Shown here: one piece after another, positions 1-10,900 of the stretch
How positions within the stretch are numbered: the stretch's first letter is position 1
Layout of the letters: each line of letters opens with the position of its first letter
Assembly: GCA_963989245.1 (NCBI GenBank)
Contig: OZ022344.1
Span: 10,171,005-10,235,004, forward strand
Reading direction: 5' to 3'
DNA length: 64,000 nt
From: Nansenia antarctica
Taxonomy: Eukaryota; Chordata; Actinopteri; Argentiniformes; Microstomatidae
Position numbers and translations under genes: made by a program
The notes under the pieces: generated by a model
The model's database searches: none
Told to the model about the DNA's origin: nothing
The model's input: the letters and a program-made list of their open reading frames with translations, nothing else

Positions 1-101
1 CTGGACATACCTCGGCCTTCTCTGTACAGAACTCTTCATAGATTTTGCACTATTGCACTAGTTGGCTAGATGCCCAATGCGTTGTCCCTGTACTTGTACT
101 A

Positions 102-317
102 CACTGCAAAAAGTCAGCTCTCAAAAACAATAAAATGGGGGAATATTACTTAAAATAAGCATAATTATCTGCCAACAGAACAGGGAAATTACACTTGTCA
201 AGACTTTCTTAAAACAAGTAAGTAGATATCTTTAAACTAGTGCAGTCAGACAAAAAACAAGCATATATTGCCTTGATTTAAGATATGTTATCTTACGTAG
301 ATTTACTTTTTGCAGTG
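102..317. mobile_element. Small mariner-like MITE inserted in a LINE tail
   Basis: The ends are perfect 13-bp inverted repeats: CACTGCAAAAAGT at 102-114 and its reverse complement at 305-317. A TA dinucleotide flanks each side (100-101 and 318-319), which is the target duplication expected of Tc1/mariner-type elements. There is no coding capacity in 216 bp, so it would depend on a transposase elsewhere. The flanking sequence (about 80-101 and 318-357: 'tgtccctgtacttgtact' then 'gccaatgacaattaaattg' and GAATCG repeats) reads as one LINE 3' tail interrupted by this insertion. Superfamily assignment is inferred from the TA duplication only. Confidence 0.75.
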
Positions 318-357
318 TATGCCAATGACAATTAAATTGAATCGGAATCGGAATCGG

Positions 358-389
358 AACCTAAATCACTTACGATGATCTCCACCAGG

Positions 390-423
<34 letters not shown>

Positions 424-502
424 TAGACAGACAGACAGACAGACAGACAAAGAAGTGGAACTGGAATGGGAACCTAAATCACTTACGATAATATCCACCA
501 GG
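358..502 (-). repeat. Duplicated splice-donor segment flanking a (GACA)n microsatellite
   Basis: The last bases of C3-like exon 2 and its donor (471-502) recur with a few mismatches at 358-389. A CAGA/GACA microsatellite (about 390-449) lies between the copies. Both copies keep the donor consensus GTAAGT on the minus strand (481-486 is the genuine one, next to the exon; 368-373 is the copy). The copy sits 113 nt further into intron 2, so its use would shift the reading frame. Confidence 0.8.
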
Positions 503-682
503 TACTGGAAGTGGTTGTCAGCGTTGAGGACCACGTCCTTGGAGGCCAGCAGGTCCTTCCTGTCAGGGTGGCTCTTCACTGTGACCTTCACAGCCAGGGG
601 GCCGCCTCTGTAGTCCTGGGACTCTACGAACACACTCTCCCTGCTGCCCACCCGGAGCAGGCTGGGGGCCGACAGCACATGC
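487..682 (-). CDS. c3: Complement C3-like gene A, exon 2 (start of the beta chain)
   Basis: This 196-nt exon is bounded by an acceptor (minus strand CTAG at 686-683, after a pyrimidine-rich tract) and a donor GTAAGT at 486-481. Joined to exon 1 it encodes 65 further residues, beginning HVLSAPSLLRVGSRESVFVE and ending FQYLVDII. The APSLLRVG...E..FVE..D pattern is that of the first macroglobulin (MG1) domain of the C3/C4/C5 family and is closest in style to fish C3. C3 is the central complement protein, secreted mainly by liver, and this is the first folded part of its mature beta chain. Transcription runs leftwards, so exon 3 onwards lies outside the window. No stop or frameshift is visible. 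C5 or another family member is possible but less likely. Confidence 0.85.
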
Positions 683-689
683 CTAGGAA

Positions 690-852
690 GAAGAGAGGGG
701 AGGGAGGGGAGGGGAGGGAGGGAGGGGATGGAGGGGAGGGGAGGGAGGGAGGGAGGGAGGGGAGGGGAGGGGAGGGGAGGGAGGGGAGGGGAGGGAGGGA
801 GGGAGGGAGGGGAGGGGAGGGAGGGAGGGAGGGAGGGGGGGGAGGGGAGGGA
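690..852. repeat. GGGA-rich purine tract in C3-like intron 1
   Basis: This is nearly pure purine on the plus strand (GGGAGGGA and GGGGA units). On the gene's minus strand it is the long pyrimidine tract just upstream of the exon 2 acceptor. The runs of three or more G could form quadruplex or triplex structures. Confidence 0.85.
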
Positions 853-911
853 GACATTTACTTATCCAGGTAGTTGGACATCAATTATTTGACATGCATA
901 CAGATACATAC

Positions 912-1025
912 ATACAGTTAACCCTCTCCCCCTCCTCTTCCCATGTGTCCCCAGCACTACAATAATTAGGCCCCTATACTTTCTTTTTTTTCCTTTTTAT
1001 TATTACTCTCCTCTCATCCCTCTCT
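912..1025 (+). repeat. LINE 3'-end fragment (copy 1 of a dispersed pair)
   Basis: The segment 'ttaaccctctccccctcc...cccctatactt...tttttattattactc' recurs at about 3975-4080. There it continues into a typical fish LINE 3' tail with an (ATT)n end. The copy here is truncated after the T-rich part. Confidence 0.6.
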
Positions 1026-1439
1026 CCCATCCCCCCATCCCTGTAACCCTTACAGACTTGGATGATGATCGCTGGATCAATGATTGTCAGTATTGGCCCC
1101 AGCTCGACATTGACCATCAGTGCCATAACTAGTCTGCTCTCTGTTTGTAGAGACGGGCGTAATGCCTTTATGTAAACATTGAAAAAACGTTTTCTGACCA
1201 TAAATAATAATACATAAATTAAAAACATTTTTAAATATATTTTTTTAGGAGAATACATACAGTACAACAAAAGCTGACTGTATCAATCAAAACGATATTC
1301 AAATATTTTTAAATCAAATTAATCAAATACATTTTCATACTGTTTAGAATGTTTTAACCAACATCTTACTGTGAGTCCATTTTCTGTGTCAAAATGTAAT
1401 TCTTGCAGTAAAAAAATAAAACAATCCCATCCTGTACTA

Positions 1440-1535
1440 CATCAGAGGGACTGGCGCACAATCTCTAATTGTGAGTCGCTTTGGATAAAGGCGTCTGCTA
1501 AATGGTAAAAATATAATAATAAATAATATGATTGA
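1440..1535 (+). repeat. L2-type LINE/SINE 3' tail
   Basis: It contains 'gtcgctttggataaaggcg' and 'tctgctaaatgg', followed by an A/T-rich simple tail. This matches the well-known 3' end shared by fish L2-type LINEs and the SINEs that use them. Confidence 0.7.
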
Positions 1536-1584
1536 GATGTCAAGATGCCGTTTTTGACCTAATGTATTTCATTTAATGCGTTTC

Positions 1585-1586
<2 letters not shown>

Positions 1587-1664
<78 letters not shown>
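1587..1664. repeat. (TG)n microsatellite
   Basis: This is an uninterrupted run of about 39 TG dinucleotides in C3-like intron 1. Confidence 0.95.
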
Positions 1665-1668
<4 letters not shown>

Positions 1669-1859
1669 GTGTTAAATGTGCAATTGCAATTTCCTCAACT
1701 GACAAAATGTAAACCTAACTGACCACGACCCTGCTTTGCTGTACTGAACAAGCCCTTTCTTGGTGGCTTAATAAAACTCAACACTAACATTACAGAGTAC
1801 TTGACCCCCGGCTGGTGAGTTAATGAACAGGTGTTAGTTGAGCGTTGAGGTGTACTTAC

Positions 1860-1930
1860 AGAGGAGCTCCATCAGAGAGGGTAGTAAAGGACAGGGCCAC
1901 TGTGGCCAGACACACCAAGCTCACGTACAT
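1860..1930 (-). CDS. c3: Complement C3-like gene A, exon 1 (signal peptide)
   Basis: From the ATG at 1930-1928 the minus strand encodes MYVSLVCLATVALSFTTLSD, then GAP, and stops at a strong donor (GTAAGT at 1859-1854). The residues have a short polar start, a hydrophobic core (VSLVCLATVALSF) and small residues, as in a secretory signal peptide. The split codon (CT|G) joins in frame to exon 2 at 682 and gives a continuous protein. Intron 1 is about 1.18 kb. I chose this ATG because it is the only one that gives a signal peptide, lies about 60 nt downstream of a TATA-like box and meets the splice phase of exon 2. Assignment to C3 rests on exon 2, since signal peptides are not diagnostic. Confidence 0.8.
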
Positions 1931-1988
1931 GTCCCCAGCTGGTCCAGGGTCTGCCGTCAAAAGTGTATTTTCCTCCCCTGGAGCCTGG

Positions 1989-1997
1989 CTTTTATCC
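1989..1997 (-). promoter_or_regulatory. TATA-like box of C3-like gene A
   Basis: The minus strand reads GGATAAAAG about 60 nt upstream of the exon 1 ATG. A start site about 30 nt further down would leave a 5' UTR of roughly 30-35 nt. This is inferred from sequence and position; no transcript evidence is available. Confidence 0.5.
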
Positions 1998-2250
1998 TAC
2001 CTCCACCCCCCTCCCCCCTCCTACCCTCCTTCCCTCCCTCCCTCCCCATCCTTCCCACCCCATCCTTCCTCCTCAGCAGTTTCCCGTATACACACACCTC
2101 TCCTAATCTTACTTTATCTAATCCCAAGTCATGAGTGGTATGGGGAAAATTGCATCACAGCTGGGGGATGCTTTGTAGAAGTGTGTGTGTGTGTGTGTGG
2201 GGGGGGGGGGTGGTTGTGTGCTTGTTCAGCAGTGAGCATAATTAAATTAA

Positions 2251-3222
2251 CCCTCCGGTTGTGTTCCCTGTCAAATCTGACCGAGAGCAACTTTCATCAA
2301 TCATAAATATTGTGTTTTACATTTGATTGCCTCAAGGCCTTATGATATCCTCCACACTAGGCATTTGAACATACAAAATTGCTGACTAACCACTGGCATT
2401 GAATTTTGAGGTTTTAGTCAACTTTGTAACATCGGTGGTGTTCCCGGTCAAAAATGACCGCCATAGGAAATTAATGGATAACACAAGTTGTAACAAGCTA
2501 CAACATTCCAGGATGTATCAGACCTGTTCAAATACCTCATATATAAAGTTTGACACATTTCAAACTAAACAATTAGGTGTTTGTTATGGGAACCCTTCTC
2601 TTTCCCGTGCTTATTTGCCCATCCGAACCAGACCTTCCAGACTAAACATGGTTTAGTCTGGAAGGTGTGGTTCACCTGGGGTGAAAGAGAAGGGTTCCCA
2701 TAACTCTGGAAGGTATGGTTCTGATGGACACATAAGCACGGGAAAGAGAAGGGTTCCCATAACAAACACTGAAATGTATCAAACGAAACAGGTGTTTGTT
2801 ATGGGAACCCTTCTCTTTCCCGTGCTTATATGCCCATCCAGTTATTCAGGTTAACCAATAGTCTACATTGTTTATGTCTCATCAAATATTTTGCACAGTA
2901 TATGTTGAGATGTTGAAGAACTGATCCAATGTTTTGTTTGGCAGAGATATATAGAGTTTCAGGGTGTAACTGGCCTTCTTATTTGAAATTCTCAAAAACG
3001 GAAATGAAATATTCAATTTCTACTGTGTATTTAGTCACATTACAGTAATTTGGTCATATCTATGTTCATTTTTTAACATCTAACAGGTCTCAGCTTTCAC
3101 CAGGTACCAAATTTAGCAAATCTGACCATGTAGTTTTGGAGATATGAAGCAGTTAATCAGACCGGTCTAATTAGACCGGGAACACCAAGGATGGGGGGGC
3201 AAACATGAACACAACCGGAGGG
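2251..3222. mobile_element. Non-autonomous piggyBac-type element
   Basis: The ends are inverted repeats CCCTCCGGTTGTGTTC (left from 2251; right, reverse complement, ending at 3222), each flanked by TTAA (2247-2250 and 3223-3226). TTAA duplication with CCC ends is the signature of piggyBac. Subterminal GGTCAAAAATGACC-like and GGTCTAATTAGACC-like palindromes are also present. No transposase frame is visible in 972 bp. The middle holds three related copies of a segment starting TGTTTGTTATGGGAACCC in alternating orientation. Confidence 0.85.
2578..2845. repeat. Inverted/direct repeat cluster inside the piggyBac element
   Basis: The segment 'gtttgttatgggaaccct' followed by 'tctctttcccgtgctta' occurs at about 2579-2616, inverted at about 2730-2767 and direct again at about 2791-2830. 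A smaller hairpin pairs CCTTCCAGACTAAACATG with CATGGTTTAGTCTGGAAGG at about 2633-2668. Confidence 0.8.
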
Positions 3223-3298
3223 TTAAAATACACCAAGTAAAATAGGGGGGGGAAAAGTTTTTTATTTAACATTATTTCAATAGATTAGGGCCCCCAGT

Positions 3299-3335
3299 AG
3301 TGTGTGTGTGTGTGTGTGTGTGTGCATATATGTAT

Positions 3336-3387
<52 letters not shown>

Positions 3388-3414
3388 ATATATGTATGTG
3401 TATGTGTGTGTATA

Positions 3415-3445
<31 letters not shown>

Positions 3446-3502
3446 ATATGTATATGTGTATATGTGTGTGCGTGTATGTGTACATATATGTGTGTGTGTG
3501 GA
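3299..3502. repeat. Compound (TG)n/(TATG)n microsatellite
   Basis: These are TG runs interspersed with TATG and TATATG. Apparent reading frames of alternating Cys-Val or Thr-His across it are artefacts of the dinucleotide period. Confidence 0.95.
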
Positions 3503-3669
3503 TTTTCTTTTTCTTTTTTTAATTCTCCACAACTGACCTTTAACCAGGGTACACTTGCCCAGTACTTCCCAGCAGCAACATTGGGAAACAACCCTCTCTG
3601 AGATAAGATGAAACAGACATGACAAAATCAGTGAAAATCAATCAGACATGTTCAGGCACATCACCAACA

Positions 3670-3797
3670 GCAGCAGTCAGGTTGTGCAGGGCTGTAGCTG
3701 TACTGGTTGTAGAAACAGTCAGGTTGTGTGCATGGTTGTAGCTGTACCGGAACAGCCTTCCTAGCCAGCTAAGGGAACAGCCTTCCTAAATAAAATG

Positions 3798-3845
<48 letters not shown>

Positions 3846-3895
3846 TGGTTGTAGAAACAGTCAGGTTGTGCATGGTTGTAGCTGTACTGTGTGGT
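3670..3895. repeat. Short duplicated segment around an (ATT)n tract
   Basis: 'ggttgtagaaacagtcaggt' followed by 'tgtg..catggttgtagctgta' occurs at about 3707-3746 and again at about 3847-3887. A TTA/ATT trinucleotide run (about 3800-3845) separates the copies. Confidence 0.7.
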
Positions 3896-3974
3896 GTCTG
3901 TACTATGTCCAGTAGGCCATGGTTCCATCACATAAATTGTCCCCCCCAACAACCTCTTCAAGCTCACCTTCACC

Positions 3975-4146
3975 AGTTAACCCTCTCCCCCTCCCTCTCC
4001 CATGTGTCCCATCACTACCGTAATTAAGCCCCTATACTTTATTTTATTTCTTTTTTGTTTCTTTTTATTATTACTACTCGATCTTTTCAGTTTGTAAAGC
4101 ATCTTTGAGTGTCTAGAAAAGCGCTATATAAGTCTAATGTATTATA

Positions 4147-4184
<38 letters not shown>
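3975..4184 (+). repeat. LINE 3' end with (ATT)n tail
   Basis: This is a fuller copy of the 912-1025 repeat. It continues through 'tttgtaaagcatctttgag' and 'agaaaagcgctatataagtc' into an ATT repeat. These are hallmark 3'-end sequences of fish L2/CR1-like LINEs. The following 400 bp (4190-4590) show nothing I recognise. Confidence 0.7.
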
Positions 4185-4185
<1 letters not shown>

Positions 4186-4584
4186 AGTTGTGTGGTCATC
4201 AGAAAGCTCTTCAATGTCTAGTATTGATTCTAGGCTTGGCCTTTGCCTTCAGAGTTTTCTACTAACATAGATGAACACCGAGAAGCAAAGAGACACCAAT
4301 AAAAGTCAGGGAAACCATTATGAGGCTGAAATGAGAATGAAATCTCAGAAACAACAAAAACTTTAAACCGAGTGTACCAAAATGAACAGTTTGGAGCACC
4401 GTTCAAAGTTGCCACAGCAAATAGGGAGGTTTCCAGGGGCAAAAAGTGGATCTTTTTCTTTGACTGACCACTATGTGCAATATGACAACCCTAGTCGTCT
4501 ATCTGTACAGTATAGTATAGTGGATAGTGTACATAGCCTCTATTTATGTAAACCAGCTCCTTCCCTTGTGTTTTTTTAAAAGTG

Positions 4585-4699
4585 TTTTTTTAAAGTTTTT
4601 TTTCTTTCCTAACACCAGGGGAGCCACCCCTCCTAAATTTCGTTGTTTGGTACCTGTACTGTAGCAATGACAATAAAGACCATTCATTCATTCATTCAA
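4585..4699 (+). repeat. LINE 3' tail ending in (ATTC)n, copy 1
   Basis: 'cctaacaccaggggagccac' ... 'gcaatgacaataaag' followed by CATTCATTC repeats. The same tail occurs at 11880-11985 (plus) and inverted at about 55570-55695, so it is a dispersed family. No coding sequence is attached. The stretch 4700-5020 contains nothing I can identify. Confidence 0.75.
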
Positions 4700-5023
4700 G
4701 TCAATGTCCAGATTGAAATCCTACTGCTGACCATGCAGGATTATAGGGAAAAACAAACAACAACTGAAGAAGATACCCAGCGTCTGGAGGGTCAATGGGT
4801 CGTCTGGTGTGGTCAATGGAGTGCAGACTTCAGACAGTTATTGCATGCAAAGGATTGTTGACAAACTACTAAACATGAGTGCTGAATTTGGTGGTTTGAC
4901 AAATCTGTCCCATCCCTAAAATCGGGGGACTATGCATAAAACATCTTAGAATTTAACAGTGAAGCCAATATGTAAACAAATACCACCAAATAAAAGCTGA
5001 GAATCTCTGTTTTAACCTCACAG

Positions 5024-5151
5024 TGGGCCGGTTTCACAGACAAGGCTTAAGCCTAGTCCTGGACTAAATCACACTTTCAATGTAAAATCTCCATTGAAGA
5101 TGCTTTTTAGTCCAGGATTAGGCTTAAGCCTTGTCTGTGAAACTGGCCCAG
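5024..5151. mobile_element. Palindromic (fold-back) MITE
   Basis: GGGCCGGTTTCACAGACAAG... at 5025 is inverted at the right end (...CTTGTCTGTGAAACTGGCCC). Most of the 128 bp can therefore fold into one hairpin, including the inner CTTAAGCCTAGTCCTGGACT arms. It is non-coding and belongs to a very common fish repeat; the superfamily is not decided here. Confidence 0.75.
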
Positions 5152-5179
5152 TAAGTGTTTGATTTTATCCAAATGTTTG

Positions 5180-5235
5180 AGGCCGGTTTCACAGACAAGG
5201 CTTAAGCCTAGTCCTGGACTAAATCAACACTTTCC
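5180..5235. repeat. Partial second copy of the fold-back MITE
   Basis: 'ggccggtttcacagacaagg' then 'cttaagcctagtcctggact' is repeated, but the right arm is missing. It lies about 30 bp beyond the complete copy. Confidence 0.75.
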
Positions 5236-5290
5236 TAGATTTTCCTTTAGCGACGTTGATGGAATACCTCCCTGGTCCAGCACACACTAA

Positions 5291-5634
5291 TGGCGCTTTT
5301 CCATTGACCAGACCGGTACGGTTCGGTACAGCACGCATTTGAAAGTACCTTACGTTACGGGTAGCCAAATCTGTTGTGGTATTTAAAAATGTCGGTTAGC
5401 GGTGAACGGAGACTATGAACATGGGATGACGATGTTGTGACGATTTCCACTGACCAATCAACGGTCTGCAGCGTCACACGTCACACACAGCCTGGCACAA
5501 AGTACCTTTCGCTACCCCTCTGGAACTGAACTAAAAACGGCACGGGTACTTCGGCCCGGTACGGCTCAGTTGGCAGTGGAGAAAGCAAAACAAACCGGGC
5601 TCACGCGGTACGGTACGGCAATGGAAAAGCGCCA
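5291..5634. mobile_element. Harbinger-type MITE with TAA duplication
   Basis: The terminal inverted repeats TGGCGCTTTTCCATTG (5291-5306) and CAATGGAAAAGCGCCA (5619-5634) are perfect over 16 bp. Both ends are flanked by TAA (5288-5290 and 5635-5637), the 3-bp TWA-type duplication of PIF/Harbinger elements. At 344 bp it has no transposase. CGGTACGG motifs recur inside. Confidence 0.8.
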
Positions 5635-5954
5635 TAAGCCAGTGAGGCCTACTGCATAGAAAGCCTGACTTGAGTTGTGTCTGCCCACAGTAAGGGAATG
5701 AAGCAATTGGTCGAATGCCAGAAAACATTTGGGAATTTATTGATTGACCCCTTGTTTACATAGACCTTGATTTACCATAGTTGACTGGGTAAACCTGTTT
5801 ACACACATACAGCGCAATGCAGGTAGTGTAGGAGGGGATGGGTGGGTGGGGGGGTTGGATGGGGGCAAATAACTAATCTAATCAACTCACTATCCACTAG
5901 GCCACCACTACCCTGATTAATCAATCAATAGATCAATTTGCACGTATCCCACTT

Positions 5955-6190
5955 CCAGCTTATCAAATCAAATCAAATCAAATATCATTTCTTACAAGAT
6001 GCAACTCAATGCGCTTCACATACTGACAGAGCCGCAAGCAGGCAAAAGTAAAAACCTGTACACTATGTAGCCAGGAAAATTCCCTTGCAGCCCTCTACAC
6101 ATAGAGCGACTACTAACCAGTTTGCCTACTAGCACCCAGCGGTGGACCCCCAGTGACTACAAATAATACCATCTTCAGTAGCGTTGATAC
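5955..6190 (-). repeat. LINE 3' UTR with (TTTGA)n tail
   Basis: On the minus strand this follows the reverse-transcriptase remnant at 6195-6690 and ends in TTTGATTTGATTTGATTT. The same segment ('caagatg.gactcaatgcgc', 'ttcacat..tgacagagc', 'ccaggaaaattcccttgcag') occurs at 23427-23895 and 26757-27180. It is inferred to be the 3' UTR of one LINE family. Confidence 0.6.
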
Positions 6191-6194
6191 TTTG

Positions 6195-6690
6195 CATATG
6201 TCATTGAAATACAAAATGAACAGTTTTGGGCCCAACACTGACCCCTAGGGGACACCACAAGCAATGTCCAAACATGTTGAGCAGAAGTTACTCATCTTCA
6301 CAAACTGTTGTCTCTTACTTAAATACATTTTAGCCCAATGTAACATAGTCCCCTGATACCATATTATTGTTCCAGTTTATTGATTAATATGTCACGGTTT
6401 ATTGTGTCAAAAGCTTTTTTTAGATCAATGAATACCCCAACTGCATGTCGTATGTGATCTATAGCATTTGTGATTTCCTCATTTGATTCTATTATTGCCA
6501 ATGATGTTGATCTTTTTGATCTGAATCCATATTGACTGTCTGTAAGTAATGTGTGCTTCTCTAAAAATGTGTCCAGTCTGTTGTTGAAGAGTTTTTCTAT
6601 TGTGGAAGTAAAGAGACAGGTCTGTAGTTTGTGAAGTGGTGTTTGCTCCTAGTTTTATACAGAGGTATGACTTTAGCTATTTTCATTTGA
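6195..6690 (-). pseudogene. LINE reverse-transcriptase remnant
   Basis: The minus strand translates, across several frames and stops, into conserved non-LTR reverse-transcriptase blocks: a NYRPVSLL motif, QYGFR followed by TS, FIDLKKAFDTI (carrying the first catalytic Asp of the palm) and a GVP.GSVLGP block. A complete enzyme would continue into the YVDD box, but here the sequence passes directly into the 3' UTR at 6190. The copy is thus truncated at both ends and broken by frameshifts (for example near 6610) and stops. The motif spelling fits the Jockey/CR1/Rex group of vertebrate LINEs. It is not functional. Confidence 0.75.
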
Positions 6691-7600
6691 TCTGGAAATG
6701 GTTCACAAAACAAGCTGTGTTAGTTGACTAGCAAGTGTGTCATTGATTTTCAACAACGCGGAACTGTTTTCACATTTTTCAAAAGAACATTCTGAACATT
6801 AATCGGATGCCGACATACGGACCAAAACACTAGACTCTGTCACATATTGGACAATATTGTTATCTACTGTAACTAACTACCATGGTCATTTTACACCATC
6901 ACATTAAACAGTTTGATCACAGAAGGAGTCGTGGTATATATTCAATCTCTGTTCACTTCACACATTCATATCCTCTTTCTCTCTGTGTTTCAGACCTGTG
7001 CCCTGATGAGAGGGAGACTTCTGCACAGTAAATGAGGGACAACATCAGGCATCAACAATACAACATCAGTGTATTGAGATTGTTTCTGTACCCCAGTCAG
7101 TATATATGTACTGGTTTAATAACTGGATTTAATCGTTTTTTAACCAGATTACTTAGTGTGATATTCTGTGTTAGACTACCTGAAGTACCACCCCACGCCA
7201 GTAGGGTATCCCCAAGTGTTGGGCATTCGTTTGGGCATTGATTATATTGGGTACCAAAATAGGCTGGCAAGTGACAAGAGTGACACATGTTATATTGAAG
7301 TTCTTCATTAAATGGTTAACCTGGATCCTGGATGGCATTCTTTATATCCATAAGTTAAGTTACCACACTTAAGTTAGCTTATAGTGCTTGTCTAGCTAAT
7401 GTTAGCTAGCTTAGACTAGGTGTCTGGTACAACCAAAAAGTTAATCCTTGCCTTGTTTTATTAGCTATTTTGCTACACAAAATTAAACACCCATTAATTC
7501 ATATCTTTGAAAAATGTACATATGCTGAAGAGACTGCTTTCGGTGGCTTAGTAGGATCAAGAATGGAAGCATATGTTACTGTTAATCAGAGGGTTGTGAC

Positions 7601-7794
7601 TGTTAAAATGATCATGCGGATACGGTTATAATCAAAGTCTCTTTACTCGCAGTTCAAGGACAATACAGAACGTACATCTTATCTCTGTGCTAGCATAGTA
7701 ATGAATGTATCAACAAGCTCAACAAGCTCAACAAGTTCACTCGTAAGTAACACTCACTGCAGGTGGTGCCACCTGCAGGTCAACTCTCGTAACA
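7601..7794 (-). repeat. Intact 3' LTR of the Gypsy element
   Basis: This is 194 bp starting TG and ending CA. The minus strand has a purine tract GAAAGGAGA immediately upstream (7795-7803), as expected for plus-strand priming. The LTR contains three AACAAGCTC-like repeats and a near-perfect palindrome CTGCAGGTGG/CCACCTGCAG at 7757-7778. Confidence 0.9.
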
Positions 7795-7990
7795 TCTCCT
7801 TTCACATAATCAATGAAGCGATTGAAGCGATTCTCTCAGAGATACTGAACTTAAACATGTAGTCCTTACAGTGGCCACTCAATAAACAATGAACAGTAAA
7901 TAAGATAATAAACATTCCATTATCATTCCTCTTCTTTTTTTTTTTTTTTTTTTTTTTCTTTTTTTCTTTTGGGGGGGGGGATTATTATTG

Positions 7991-10900
7991 TTAAGTCACA
8001 TAGTCTTTGGTATATTTCTCTGGTGGCTTGATGTTGGACCTGGTTCTGGTCTGCCGGAGACCTTGAGGCTCAGGGTCTGCCGGCTGGACTGTGTGTTCAT
8101 CCAGTGCTGGAGCGTACTCGTCGGTATTAGTTTCAGCTCGACCCCATGTACCCCAGTCGTCCTCTCCTTCAGGGTTCTGAGGCGGTGATAGTCGGAGTGT
8201 TTCGTCCACTGGACGGATGTGTTTCCTGTTCCTTCGGTATGTTTTACCATGTACCATCACTTCATATGACCGGTCACTCTTCTGGTCAGTGCAAATGCCA
8301 AGCGCCCATGCACTGTTGGGTACATTGGGTTGTAGCAAGACTCGGACTGTCTCCCCTTGAATGATCACTGGCATGTCATGGGCATGTGCATCATAGTGGT
8401 GTTTTGAAATAAGCCCCTTTGTTTGCTTTTTTTCTATCACATTGTGCACTACCAGAGGTTGAAGCAGAAGGTCCTTGGAGGGCAGGTGTGTTCGTGTGCG
8501 TCTGGACATGAGTCGCTGAGCTGGGGAGCTGTCAAGTCCCTCCGTTGGAGTGTTTCTCCATGCCAGCACTGCCTTCCATGGGTCCTCTCCTGCCAACGCC
8601 GTCTTCTTTAGCAGTGTTTTGGCTATTTTAACAGCTGACTCCGCCTTGCCATTGCTTTGGCTGTGGTATGGTGATGACGTTACATGTCGGAAGTCCCAGT
8701 CATTCGCGAAGGTCTGAAAGTCAAGTCCCGAGAAGGGTGGGCCATTGTCTGAGATTACTGTGTGAGGTATGCCATGACGGCTAAACTGGTGTTTGCATCG
8801 ATCGATGACAGTAGAAGCTGTGGTGTCCTCCAATTCATCCAGCTCCCAGTAGTCAGAGTAGTAGTCAACCATTATAAGGTAGTGTGAGTGGTTCACAGTG
8901 AATAGGTCCATGCCTACCTTAGACCATGGGAGTTTAGGGAGATGATGGGGATTGAGTGATTCTTTTGGTTGTCTCCTCTGAAGGGAGTTGCATGTGCTAC
9001 ATCTGTTGACATAGTCCTTGACATGTTCTGTTATTCCTGGCCAGAATACTGTGTCCCGTGCCTTCCTGAGGCTAGCTTCACTGCCGGAGTGCCCTGAATG
9101 TATCTTTGATAGGAAGTCATTTCGTAGTAACTCTGGGATGAAAACCCTGTCACCCTTGAATATCAGGCCATTATCGGTTGCCAGCTCCTCTTTGAATGTC
9201 CAGAACGGTCTCAGTGTTTGATCTACTGCCTGCTTGGAGATGGGCCAGCCTCCAGCGATTCGGGCATGCAGAACCTGACATAAGGGATCTTTGAGTGTGG
9301 CGGCTCTGATGGACTCTTGGGTCTTGGTAGAGATGTTGGTACAGCTGCTGTGATCCACGTGTTCGAGGGCTTCAGCGGTCAGGCCCATGGCGTAGACTGT
9401 GGCTGGTGTTTGCATTTGTGTGTGTGTTGTATTGGGTTGAGCAGTTCTAGATAGGAAATCTGCCACATGTAGCAGTTTGCCCTGTTTGTATTGTACCTGT
9501 AGCTGATAGCGTTGGAGCCGTAGTAGCATCCTCTGTAGCCTCTTGGGGGCTGTGAGAAGGGACTTCTTGAAGATCACCTCGAGCGGTTTGTGGTCGCTGT
9601 GCACTGTGATGCTCTCCCTGCCATGAATGTATTGATCAAATTTGTCACATGCAAAGACAATAGCGAGGCATTCTTTTTCTATTTGAGCGTATCTCTGTTC
9701 TGTAGGAGTTAGAGTCCTGGAGGCGTATGCAACAGGTTGTCCATTTTGCATGAGAGCTGCACCGAGGCCCGTTTCACTAGCATCACATTGAATTGTCACC
9801 TCCTCCCTTATGTCATAATACTTTAGTACTGGGTGATGAGTGACTAAAGTCTTCACAGTGTCAATGGCTGTGTCATGTTGTGGAAGCCACGCCCATTGGA
9901 TGTCCTTGTCGGTCAGTCTCCTGAGTGGTTCACACACATCAGATAGGTGGGGAAGGAATTTAGCTAGGTAATTTACAAACCCCAGAAACCTCTGCAGTGC
10001 TTTGATGTCAGTTGGTGTCTGCATGTTTTGCACCGCCGTTACCTTCTCTGGGTCCGGGAGTAGGCCCTCTGTGGTGAGAAGATGACCCATGTATGGCACA
10101 CTGGGCTGCTTCAGCTTGAGTTTTTTCTTGTTCAACTTTAAGTTGACCTCTCTCGCCCTTTGCAATAGGGCTGCAAGGTTTTTGTCGTGGTCAGCTAATG
10201 CTGTCTCTTGTGTGTCTCCACAGCCATAGAGAAGGATGTCATCAGCTATGACACTCACACCAGCCAGTCCCTGTAGTACATCATGTTGTCTGCGCTGGTA
10301 TTCTTCAGCTGCTGGCTTGATGCCAAATGGCATCCTTAACCACCTGTATCTTCCCAGAGGTGTCCAGAATGTAGTGAGATAGCTGCTTTCCTCATCCAGC
10401 TTCACCTGCCAGTATCCATCCTTTGCATCTAAAACTGAAAATACCTTGGCATTCGCGATGTCTGGCAATATCTCCTCTATGGTAGGCATCTGATAGTGGG
10501 ACCTCAGCAGAGCCTTGTTGAGCGCACTCGGGTCAATGCAGGTGCGCAGTTTCTCTGGCTTCTCGATGACGACCATGTTGCTGATCCATTGCGTGGGCTC
10601 AGTGACTTTAACAATGATTCCTTGCTCTTCCATTGACTTTATCGCTTCTGTGACCTTTTTCTTTAGTGGTATTGGAACCCGCCGTGGCAGGTGTTGTACT
10701 GGCCGTATATCAGTGTCGACTTTCAGGTGTAGCTCACCAGGTAGGCAGCCAAGCCCTTCAAATACATCTTCATACTTGGATATTATCTCCTCTGTCGTGT
10801 GTGCTGTATGCGTTTTGGTGGGCGTTTGTGGAGTGTCCAGATGATGAACTGCATGTCTGTGATTCACCCTGATCAAATCCAGTTTCTGGCACGTGTCAGC

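Noticed and set aside
3272..3625. Cys-Val, Thr-His and Tyr-Val alternating frames on both strands
   Set aside because: They come from the TG/CA dinucleotide repeat; the same applies to 16402-16806 and 19053-19253.
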